Positions 25,189 to 32,769 of a stretch of DNA of 46,386 nt are shown here, in pieces; the first letter of the stretch is position 1, and every line of letters begins with the position of its first letter. Position numbers and translations under genes: made by a program. The stretch spans positions 1 through 46,386 of the forward strand of contig WRLD01000024.1 of the NCBI GenBank assembly GCA_009777845.1. The letters run 5' to 3'. The notes below the pieces were generated by a model, which was not told the DNA's origin, searched no databases, and saw only the letters and a list, made by a program, of their open reading frames with translations. Origin of the DNA: Defluviitaleaceae bacterium. Its GTDB lineage: Bacteria > Bacillota > Clostridia > Lachnospirales > WQUN01.

Positions 25189-25235
25189 CTTAGATATTTC
25201 CGTGTTCGCCTACGGGTATGGTTTGAAATTCATGC

Positions 25236-25264
25236 TTGTGTTGTGCATCGATACGGTGTATAAC
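25236..25264 (+). promoter_or_regulatory. Candidate promoter of the restriction-modification operon
   Basis: TTGTGT at 25236-25241 and TATAAC at 25259-25264 with a 17-bp spacer, about 86 bp before the methyltransferase start codon. Confidence 0.4.
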
Positions 25265-25297
25265 AATAAAGAGGGTGCGATATTTAGAAGCTATGTT

Positions 25298-25315
25298 TAT
25301 ATGCTTGAGCATATA
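25298..25315 (+). promoter_or_regulatory. Dyad that could be an operator or leader hairpin
   Basis: TATATGCT-TG-AGCATATA is a perfect 8+8 inverted repeat between the candidate promoter and the GGAGG ribosome binding site (about 25341) of the methyltransferase gene. Some type II methyltransferases repress their own promoter through such sites; this role is inferred only from position. Confidence 0.35.
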
Positions 25316-25349
25316 ACTGCACAAAAATCCCCCGATTTATGGAGGACGA

Positions 25350-26852
25350 ATGTTAGATTATATCGTAGAAAAAACTAACGATTTTGTAATGTCAAAATCA
25401 AAAGAGGCTAGAAAATCCTATGGGCAGTTCTTTACTTCAAAATCAACGGCTCGATTTATGGCGAGCTTGTTTGCTATTCCATGCAAAGATAAGGTTAGCA
25501 TCCTTGACCCAGGGACTGGTTCGGGCATACTTTCGGCTGCAATAATCGAAGCTATCAATATGCTATCCCCCTCAATTAAAGAAATTGAACTTACCTGTTA
25601 TGAAACTGACATTGATACTATTCCTTTGCTTGAAGCAAATATGGAGTTTTTAAAGTGCGTATCCCGAGCAAAATTGACCATCAATATTGTAAAAGACAAT
25701 TATTTATTATCCCAAATCAACGATTTTTCTGGAAATTTAATGGCAGCCTGTATACAAAAAAAGTATGATTTGGTTATTTCTAATCCCCCATATTTCAAAC
25801 TTAATAAAGATGCGCCCGAAGCGGCTTCTATGCCAGAGGTTTGCTATGGTACACCCAATATTTATTTCTTGTTCGCATCTATGAGTCTTTTTAATTTATG
25901 TGAAGGCGGCGAAATGGTTTATATCGTTCCTCGCTCTTGGACTTCGGGGGCGTATTTTTCTCGTTTTCGCAATTATCTTTTGAATTATGGAAAATTAACA
26001 GATATACATATTTTCACAAGCCGCAACAAAGTATTCGATAACGAAAACGTATTGCAAGAAACAATGATTATGAAAGTAAAGAAAACCTGCATAGCACCTC
26101 CAGAAGTGAAGATTACTTCCTCTGTGGATTCAGAAAACTTTGATAATATAACAACATTGCTTGTGCCTTACAACACGGTTGTTTCAGGCATAGAAAAATA
26201 TGTGTACTTAGCAACTTCACAGGCGGAAACAGATGTTATCCAAATGGTAAATGCTTTTCAAAATCCCATGCCGTCAATAGGGCTAAAAATGAAAACAGGG
26301 TTGACTGTAGATTTTCGCAATCGAGATTTACTACGCAATAATTTTGGCGAAAGTATTGTTCCTCTTTTTTATTCGCATCACATAAAAAATGGGAAAGTGA
26401 TTTTTCCCATAGGCAAGAAAAATGAATACATTTCTGACGAATTGCCAAGCATGGTTCAGTTTAACCGAAACTATTTATTTGTTAAGAGATTCACGTCAAA
26501 GGAAGAAAAAAGACGTTTGCAATGTGCCGTATATATCGCAAAGCAATACCCAAAATATGAAAAAATAAGCACACAAAACAAAATCAACTTCATTGATACC
26601 ATAGACAACTCCGAAATGAGTGAAGCACTTGTGAATGGTCTTTATGCTGTGCTTAACTCAACATTGTATGATATATACTATCGTATATTGAACGGCTCTA
26701 CACAAGTTAATGCAACAGAGATGAACTCAATACCTGTCCCTGCCCGTAACGATTTAGAATACTTAGGATGTAAGCTGATGGAATTTGGAGATTATTCAAC
26801 AGAATACTGCGATAAAATTTTGGAGGAATCCATATATGCCCAAAAGCGATGA
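25350..26852 (+). CDS. Type II DNA adenine-N6 methyltransferase, BsuBI/PstI-like
   Basis: 500 residues, ATG after GGAGG. It should methylate adenine in the recognition site of its partner nuclease. The order is that of gamma-class enzymes: SYGQFFTS, the SAM motif I DPGTGSG at about 53-59, the catalytic NPPY at 145-148, then a C-terminal target-recognition region with VNATEMNSIPVPAR. The partner at 26836 is clearly a BsuBI/PstI-family nuclease, which implies CTGCAG as the target. The two genes overlap by 17 bp. Base composition is visibly AT-richer than in the flanking operons, a sign of horizontal gain. Confidence 0.88.
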   Translation: MLDYIVEKTNDFVMSKSKEARKSYGQFFTSKSTARFMASLFAIPCKDKVSILDPGTGSGILSAAIIEAINMLSPSIKEIELTCYETDIDTIPLLEANMEFLKCVSRAKLTINIVKDNYLLSQINDFSGNLMAACIQKKYDLVISNPPYFKLNKDAPEAASMPEVCYGTPNIYFLFASMSLFNLCEGGEMVYIVPRSWTSGAYFSRFRNYLLNYGKLTDIHIFTSRNKVFDNENVLQETMIMKVKKTCIAPPEVKITSSVDSENFDNITTLLVPYNTVVSGIEKYVYLATSQAETDVIQMVNAFQNPMPSIGLKMKTGLTVDFRNRDLLRNNFGESIVPLFYSHHIKNGKVIFPIGKKNEYISDELPSMVQFNRNYLFVKRFTSKEEKRRLQCAVYIAKQYPKYEKISTQNKINFIDTIDNSEMSEALVNGLYAVLNSTLYDIYYRILNGSTQVNATEMNSIPVPARNDLEYLGCKLMEFGDYSTEYCDKILEESIYAQKR

Positions 26853-27753
26853 AGCAAAATCAATTTTAGCTACACTAAATATGCCTGTGTCACAGCAAAG
26901 TGATATTTGTTGTTATACCTTGCTTGCTATGGGCTCATTAACCGAGCAGTCTGAATGGGCATCAGCAAAAAACGACTGGATACGGATTCACGATATTATG
27001 AATTTTATTGATGATGCTTATGGTATGCGTTATGCAGAAAACAGCAGAGAAACATTCCGCAAACAAGCTATACATCATTTTCGCAATGCCGCCATTATAG
27101 AAGATAATGGGAAAGCTACAAATTCACCCAATTACCGCTATAGGCTAACCAATGAATTTTTGATGCTGCTCAAAAAGTATGGGAGTGATACGTGGAGTGA
27201 GATGATAGAGGACTTTTCCGCAAACCATCCTTCACTCATTGAGATATATGCGTCCAAGAAAAAAATGGCAAAAATGCCTGTTCAAATAAACGGAATTGAA
27301 TTATCTCTTTCTGTTGGAGGACATAACCACCTCCAAAAAATGATTTTAGAAGAATTTGCACCGAGATTCGCACCCTTTTCAGAGTGTATTTATGTTGGCG
27401 ATACGGCAAAAAAGGATTTGCACAAAGACACAGAAAAACTGCAACGGCTTGGGTTCTCTATTACACTTCACGACAAGATGCCCGATGTTGTTCTCTATCG
27501 TGAGGATAAAAACTGGCTTTACTTTATCGAAGCTGTCACAAGCGTTGGACCACTAGATACAAAGCGAATTATGGAAATTGAAGCAATGACTAAAAATGTT
27601 TCTTCGGGTAAAATCTTTGTAACCTCGTTTTTGGATTTCAAGACATTCAAAAAATTTTCGGAATCGTTGGCATGGGAAACAGAAGTATGGATAGCTGATA
27701 TGCCTGAGCATATGATACACCTAAATGGCGACAGATTTATTGGACCACGCTGA
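26836..27753 (+). CDS. Type II restriction endonuclease, BsuBI/PstI family
   Basis: 305 residues from ATG 26836, chosen because GGAGG lies 9 bp before it within the methyltransferase gene. It should cut DNA at unmethylated sites. The C-terminal half follows the BsuBI/PstI pattern closely: YVGDTAKKDLH, HDKMPDVVLY, NWLYFIEAVTSVGPLD, FVTSFLDFKTFKKF, WETEVWIADMPEHMIHLNGD and RFIGPR. PD at 216-217 and E232 are the probable metal-binding residues. The N-terminal half is a helical domain. Overlap with the methyltransferase suggests coupled expression with the methylase made first. The next gene converges from the other strand, 12 bp away. Confidence 0.9.
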   Translation: MPKSDEAKSILATLNMPVSQQSDICCYTLLAMGSLTEQSEWASAKNDWIRIHDIMNFIDDAYGMRYAENSRETFRKQAIHHFRNAAIIEDNGKATNSPNYRYRLTNEFLMLLKKYGSDTWSEMIEDFSANHPSLIEIYASKKKMAKMPVQINGIELSLSVGGHNHLQKMILEEFAPRFAPFSECIYVGDTAKKDLHKDTEKLQRLGFSITLHDKMPDVVLYREDKNWLYFIEAVTSVGPLDTKRIMEIEAMTKNVSSGKIFVTSFLDFKTFKKFSESLAWETEVWIADMPEHMIHLNGDRFIGPR

Positions 27754-27765
27754 AACCAACACCCC

Positions 27766-28545
27766 CTACCTAAACTCCGTCATATTCCCCCGAAAATACA
27801 ACGGCAGCATCTGCCGCTGTAACCTCGGGTTCTTGCGTTCACTTATCGCAATAGCATTAAAAAACGCCGTCCACAGCTCGCGTGTCTGCGCCTCGTCACT
27901 GGTATGCACGATATTGGCTTCACCTGCGGGAACGGTAACGATTGTGTACGTATGTCCGTCATAGACGGCGGCCTTGTTGCGGCTTTTGTCGTGTATGACC
28001 CATGCGCGGTGCTTTAGCCGTTCACAAAAATGCTGTGCCAGTAAAACCAAGACATCGTTTTTGGGCGTAACTGGGGCGTACAAAACCTCGCTTTCGCTTG
28101 GCTTCTCGGCGTTGCCGCTATTTAACAGCACGCTCTCAAACCGACAAAACCCATGCAATAAATGCGCCTCGCGCCACACATACTTAGCGAGCCTGTGTAC
28201 CCTTGCCACAAAGTCCTCATGCAAATGGCTGTCTACTGCGCCGCCCACGAGGAAGCCTAGCTTGATATACTGCAAAATAGCCAAAAGCCGCCCCTCGTCG
28301 TCTGCCAAAAACGCATAATACACCCTCTGCCCTGCGTCACGCGCTATTTTTTCGCAAATAGCGTTATATACGCGAGAAGCGCGAGAATCGTCTGTTTTAA
28401 TGTCCACGGGCGGTGTGTCACAAAGCGTAAGCTGTTCCTGCCCTGCAATTTGAATAACAAGCGGCGCAAGTTTTTCGTAATACACGGCGTACACCACGCA
28501 CAAAAAGCCCTCGAACGAGCCGTCAAAGGTTACACTCTCGTTCAT
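27766..28545 (-). CDS. Putative DNA repair partner protein of a radical SAM enzyme (DUF4130/TIGR03915 type)
   Basis: 259 residues from ATG 28545, which overlaps the stop of the radical SAM gene as ATGA. The start FDGSFEGFLCVVYAVYYEK and the later HLHEDFVARVHRLAKYVWREAHLLHGFCRFE, YYAFLADDEG... and NPRLQRQMLPLYFRGNMTEF match proteins that are almost always encoded with a DNA-modification/repair radical SAM protein. In other bacteria this domain is sometimes fused to a uracil-DNA glycosylase-like domain; that part is missing here. The link to DNA repair rests on gene context in the family and is not proven. Confidence 0.82.
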   Translation of the reverse strand: MNESVTFDGSFEGFLCVVYAVYYEKLAPLVIQIAGQEQLTLCDTPPVDIKTDDSRASRVYNAICEKIARDAGQRVYYAFLADDEGRLLAILQYIKLGFLVGGAVDSHLHEDFVARVHRLAKYVWREAHLLHGFCRFESVLLNSGNAEKPSESEVLYAPVTPKNDVLVLLAQHFCERLKHRAWVIHDKSRNKAAVYDGHTYTIVTVPAGEANIVHTSDEAQTRELWTAFFNAIAISERKNPRLQRQMLPLYFRGNMTEFR

Positions 28546-29780
28546 ATCGTCAACTGCGTAAAGCCCGCTATCTGCGAGCTGTCCTTCAAGCGCGGCGCGA
28601 TTGCTTCGGGCAATAGCGGAATCTTTTCGTACGTTTTGCCGCAACAGGTAATAAAATATTTTGCACGTTTCAGCACAACGCGCATTTTTTTTAGCCCCTC
28701 GAATGTGATTTTTTCTATTCGCCTTGCGGCTATTATTTTCCGTGCGGACACCTGCCCTATTCCAGGCACACGCAACAGCTCCATATAGTCGGCGGTATTG
28801 ACCTCCACTGGGAATAAATGCAAATTCTGCACAGCCCAATGGCATTTCGGGTCCATTTCTAGGCTTAAATTCTCGTCCTCGTTCTTAAAAAGCTCGCCTG
28901 CCGTATATCCGTAAAAACGCAATAGCCAGTCTGCCTGATACAAGCGATGCTCGCGTAAAAGCGGCGGCTCTGTGGTAGGCAAGCGAGGGTCTGCGCCCAC
29001 TGGAATATACGCGGAATAAAAAACGCGCTTTAGCTTAAATTTGCCGTACAAGCCCTCTGCAAGCGTGACTATTTTGCTATCGCTTTCTGGCGATGCGCCT
29101 ACTATTAGCTGCGTGCTTTGCCCTGCGGGCGCAAAGGAAGGCTCGTTTTTGGCGTGGCGGTAAATCGCAAGCTCGTTTTTGTGCGCGATAATGCCCTCTC
29201 GCACAAGGCGCATGGGCGCGATAATATCGTCCTTCTTTTTCTCTGGGGCAAAGGCCTCTAGGCTTGCCTGTGAGGGAAGCTCGATATTTACACTAAGCCT
29301 GTCCGCGAGGCTTCCTGCCTGCCTTATCAGTGCCGGGTCTGCCCCTGGAATGGTTTTTACGTGAATATAGCCGTTAAAATGGTATTCCTCGCGTACCGTT
29401 CGCATAGCGGAAATCAATAGCTCCATTGTGTAGTCGGGGCTTCTAATCACCGCCGAGCTTAAAAATAAGCCCTCTATGTAATTACGCTGATAAAAACGCA
29501 GGGTCAGCTCCGCCACCTCCTGCGGCGTAAACTCTGCGCGCGGTATGTCCGCAGAGCGGCGATTGCCGCAATACTGGCAGTCAAAAACACATTTATTGGT
29601 AAGCAGTATTTTAAGCAACGAAATACAACGCCCGTCAGCCGAAAAGCTATGGCATATTCCGCAGGCGACAGCGTTTCCGACCTCGCCCTGCTTGGCGGCG
29701 CGGTCGTTGCCGCTAGACGTGCAGGCTACGTCATACTTCGCCGCGTCCGCCAGTATTTTCAGTTTGTCCATTAGCTCCAT
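28542..29780 (-). CDS. Putative DNA modification/repair radical SAM protein
   Basis: 412 residues from ATG 29780, chosen over GTG 29792 (inside the ribosome binding site GAGG) and ATG 29771. The [4Fe-4S] cluster motif CxxxCxxC is seen in KCVFDCQYC, after a cysteine pair in CGICHSF. A radical SAM barrel follows (GLFLSSAVIRSPDYTMELL, VKTIPGADPALIR, SVNIELPSQ), and the C-terminus has a helix-hairpin-helix DNA-binding segment (LLRVPGIGQVSARKIIAARR). This is the order of the TIGR03916 family. Its stop overlaps the start of the partner gene by 4 bp (ATGA). The reaction it performs is not known. Confidence 0.86.
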   Translation of the reverse strand: MELMDKLKILADAAKYDVACTSSGNDRAAKQGEVGNAVACGICHSFSADGRCISLLKILLTNKCVFDCQYCGNRRSADIPRAEFTPQEVAELTLRFYQRNYIEGLFLSSAVIRSPDYTMELLISAMRTVREEYHFNGYIHVKTIPGADPALIRQAGSLADRLSVNIELPSQASLEAFAPEKKKDDIIAPMRLVREGIIAHKNELAIYRHAKNEPSFAPAGQSTQLIVGASPESDSKIVTLAEGLYGKFKLKRVFYSAYIPVGADPRLPTTEPPLLREHRLYQADWLLRFYGYTAGELFKNEDENLSLEMDPKCHWAVQNLHLFPVEVNTADYMELLRVPGIGQVSARKIIAARRIEKITFEGLKKMRVVLKRAKYFITCCGKTYEKIPLLPEAIAPRLKDSSQIAGFTQLTI

Positions 29781-29792
29781 ATAAAACCTCAC

Positions 29793-30301
29793 ACGCGCGA
29801 ATTAAGACATTTAAAGGCATGGAACGCGGATTTTCGCGGATTTAACGGATTTTCGCGGATTCGTTCTCGCTTCTGCTGTGCCTCGTTCCCTCTGTGCCTC
29901 TGTGCCTCTGTGTGAAAAAAATCTTTTTGACAAATAAAAGACTTAGGTAAAGTGTAAAGCCTCGTTCTTCAGTTCAAAAGAATTTTTCACACAGAGGCAC
30001 AGAGGGAGCGTGGCACAGCAGACAATAGAATGTGGATTTAAGACAATTAAACGCGGATTTAGCGGATTTACGCAGATTTACGCGGATTTTGTCCGCGTAA
30101 ACTACTAAACGTCGATATATTTTCCCACGAACGAATCCGCCAAATCCGCGAAAATCCGTCAAATCCGTGTTCCGCCACCTTTAATTTACATGGATAAAAT
30201 CTGTATTCCATTGCCGTTAATTTACACGGAAAGAATCCGCGAAAATCCGCCAAATCCGCGAAAATCCGCGTTCCATGCCTTTAAAAAAAATATGCGTTCA
30301 G
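29793..30301 (-). repeat. Repeat-filled spacer
   Basis: No gene. GCGGATT arrays (29820-29862), a CACAGAGG palindrome (29875-30019), further GCGGATT units (30050-30090), and reverse AATCCGC arrays (30133-30270). The layout mirrors the spacer at 9547-10133. Confidence 0.7.
29875..30019 (+). repeat. CACAGAGGCACAGAGG palindromic element (copy 6)
   Basis: 145 bp, arms GCTGTGCCTCGTTCCCTCTG and CAGAGGGAGCGTGGCACAGC. The core (GACTTAGGTAAAGTGTAAAG) is in the inverted sense. Confidence 0.8.
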
Positions 30302-31957
30302 TCAATCATAATATTCTTCCATCTTCTTACTAACCCGAGCCACAATAGGGTAATCCCTCGCGTACTCCATTATTTTTTTGTTTAACAGCTCTAGCTCAAA
30401 GCGTGACACCTGCTGCTGTCCCTTGTCAAAAAACAGCGGCTTGCCGTGCAGGGCAAGAAGCATGTGGCTAGTTTGCCCGAAGTCCATCTCGCAAAGGCGG
30501 CATTTTTCGGCGGTCGTTTTAGAGCTTTTTGTTTTTGCCGCGCGCGCAATCGAGGGATATTCCTTAAAGAGGTTTTCCTTTTTGTCGTGATAAAAGCTAT
30601 AGTCCGACTTGTTGTCTAGGTCGAACTGCTCGCATATATATTCGCACAGCTCGCCGAGCGTAGAGTTGCCCGTGATGTGTACATGTATCCAGCTTGCCTT
30701 GTCGTTTTCCACTCGTACCCGAAACGCGTAAACCTCGGCTATACTGCTAGCCCTTTCCATAAGCGGCGCGAGCATTTTGGAAATTTCTGTAAACGCGCGC
30801 AGGGTTTCGCCGTCGCGTAAAAGCGAATCCTTCATTTGTTCAAAGGCAAGCAGCTCTGTATCAAAATAGTTGTCGGGGTTTGGCTCTATATTAAACACCC
30901 TTAGCCCAAGGTCAGTGAGCGTGTACCTTTCGCATGGCGAGAAAAAGTAAAAGGCCGCCTCGCCCATATCGTCGGCATCTTCAATAAACGTGCCAACCTC
31001 GCTGTCGAGGTCGTACGGCATCGCGTACATGGGGCGTATAAGCCGCAAATAATAGCCAAAGGGCGTGAAAAAAAACCTATCCAAAAACACGCCGAGCATA
31101 AACGTACCCGAAACAATCATCATGTCTACGCTGTATTCGCCCAGTGCCTCCTGCGCTTCCTCCGAGGTAAGCCCCTCCATTTGGCTGTCTAGCTTTTCGC
31201 TTATATTAAACGCTTCCTCCATATCAAAGCCTAGCTCTGCATAGAAAACCGAGAACAGCTCCTCGGCTTCCATAGGCTTGGCGAGCATTGCGCGAATAAA
31301 ATCGGCAGGGAACAGCGGCTCGGGGAACGGAAAATCCTTATTTAGCCCCCACTCCGCTATTCTAATAGCCGCTTCTACTATATCGTGCAGAATTTCCTCG
31401 TTGGGGCGGCTAAGGCTTTTTTCGCAGGACTTAGACGGCGCGAGTCTTTCCACATGCAAAGAGGGTACTCTTTTCAACAGCTCCAGCCGTATGGCTAGCT
31501 GCAACAAATACCACGGATAATGCGGGTCGGATATGTGCATTAGCCTGGCGATTTCCTCCGACTGCTTGCTCGAAAGCTCGTCGTCCTCTAGCACGTCTAT
31601 ATACGGAACGCAATATTCAATAAATTTACGCAAATCGTCAACAATCGGGTGGGCTTCCTCGGAATACGAAACAAATTTAATGTCCACGCCCTTGACCTTT
31701 GCAGGGTTACGCAGGGCAACGATGGGGTACTGGTCGGGCTTTTCGTTGTAATAAGCCCCCATGCTTGCCATAATATTGGCGGGCGAAAAAGGCATACCCT
31801 CTACTATAGAGGCATAGTACCAACGCTTGTAAATTGTATGCAAATACGGCAGGCTGCTTTTGCGTTTCTTTTTGTCTGCCTCGCTATACATTTCCACAAA
31901 CTCAGCCTCGAACAATTCGTTTAAAGTGGTCGCATGTTTTATATATTCCTTGTCCAC
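30302..31957 (-). CDS. Uncharacterised protein with pRiA4b ORF-3-like C-terminal domain
   Basis: 551 residues from GTG 31957, chosen because AAGAGGTG lies 4 bp upstream; a TTG 66 bp further out has no such site. Residues 1 to about 380 are helical, acidic and without a known motif. From about 390 the text reads VYAFRVRVENDKASWIHVHI, TLGELCEYICEQFDLDN, YSFYHDKKENLF and AEKCRLCEMDFGQTSHMLLALHG, the pattern of the IS1096 passenger/plasmid pRiA4b ORF-3 domain. Here CRLC replaces the usual acidic loop. The family's role is unknown, though it often travels with mobile DNA. No signal peptide or membrane segment is seen, and it stands alone. Confidence 0.7.
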   Translation of the reverse strand: MDKEYIKHATTLNELFEAEFVEMYSEADKKKRKSSLPYLHTIYKRWYYASIVEGMPFSPANIMASMGAYYNEKPDQYPIVALRNPAKVKGVDIKFVSYSEEAHPIVDDLRKFIEYCVPYIDVLEDDELSSKQSEEIARLMHISDPHYPWYLLQLAIRLELLKRVPSLHVERLAPSKSCEKSLSRPNEEILHDIVEAAIRIAEWGLNKDFPFPEPLFPADFIRAMLAKPMEAEELFSVFYAELGFDMEEAFNISEKLDSQMEGLTSEEAQEALGEYSVDMMIVSGTFMLGVFLDRFFFTPFGYYLRLIRPMYAMPYDLDSEVGTFIEDADDMGEAAFYFFSPCERYTLTDLGLRVFNIEPNPDNYFDTELLAFEQMKDSLLRDGETLRAFTEISKMLAPLMERASSIAEVYAFRVRVENDKASWIHVHITGNSTLGELCEYICEQFDLDNKSDYSFYHDKKENLFKEYPSIARAAKTKSSKTTAEKCRLCEMDFGQTSHMLLALHGKPLFFDKGQQQVSRFELELLNKKIMEYARDYPIVARVSKKMEEYYD

Positions 31958-32463
31958 CGTACACCTCTTTCTAATTTCTGTTGATTGCTCTTGATTGTAA
32001 CAGATATGTTGTTGTAAAATCAATTAGGCAATTATAAAAAAGCTGTTGCGAATTATTTAACGTGGATTTGGCGGATTTTTAAGGGCATGGAACGCGGATT
32101 TTCGCGGATTTGGCGGATTTTCGCGGATTCTTTCCGTGTAAGTTGACGGTAGGGGAATACAGCTTTTATCCATGTAGGTTAAGGGTAGCGGAACACGGAT
32201 TTTGCGGATTCGCTCGGACGTGTTTTTAAATCCGTGTACTACAAGTAGTATGTGTTGCGTTAGTTTTAATGACCGCGAGAGCGAATCCGCGAAATCTGCG
32301 TAAATCCGCCAAAATCCGTGTTCAATCTATATTTAAAATGGCTGTTATAACTGATTACACGGATTCCCCTGCGAAAAAATCCGCGAAAATCCGCCAAATC
32401 CGCGAAAATCCGCGTTCCATGCCTTTAAAATCCGCGTTCCATTCCCACAAAAGGAGCTTTCCC
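31958..32463 (+). repeat. Spacer with opposed GCGGATT and AATCCGC arrays
   Basis: AT-rich to about 32050, then GCGGATT arrays (32055-32130, 32190-32215) and reverse arrays (32281-32325, 32375-32440) that run to 25 bp before clpS. No gene or clear promoter is recognised. Confidence 0.6.
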
Positions 32464-32769
32464 ATGAACACTAACACACAAGACCTAATAGAACACGACA
32501 TAGCCCTACGCGAGCCTAGCCTATTTGCGGTGATTATTCACAATGACGATATTACCACCATGGAATTTGTTACAGAAATTCTTGTAAATATATTTCACAA
32601 AACGCCGCCGTCTGCCGCCTCGCTTATGCTGGAGGTGCATGAAGCAGGGCATGGCGTGGCTGGCGTTTACGTCTTTGACATAGCCGTCACCAAAAAAGCG
32701 CAGGCCGACCTGCTGTCTATGGAACGCGGGTTTCCGCTTAGGCTTACCATTCGGGAGGAAGAACAGTGA
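32464..32769 (+). CDS. clpS: ClpS adaptor
   Basis: 101 residues from ATG 32464 (AAAGGAG 8 bp upstream). ClpS delivers proteins with N-degron residues to ClpAP. The binding groove motif is seen as IIHNDDITTMEFV, and the second face as VHEAGHGVAGVYVFDIA; the final LRLTIREEE is also standard. The stop codon overlaps the clpA start as GTGA, so translation is coupled. This gene pairing is universal enough to support both calls. Confidence 0.95.
   Translation: MNTNTQDLIEHDIALREPSLFAVIIHNDDITTMEFVTEILVNIFHKTPPSAASLMLEVHEAGHGVAGVYVFDIAVTKKAQADLLSMERGFPLRLTIREEEQ

Noticed and set aside
27753..27766. Terminator between the restriction gene and the convergent DUF4130 gene
   Set aside because: Only 12 bp separate the stop codons and no hairpin is visible there.
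32269..32463. N-terminal extension of ClpS
   Set aside because: The upstream codons are repeat arrays; ATG 32464 has a good ribosome binding site and gives a normal-length ClpS.
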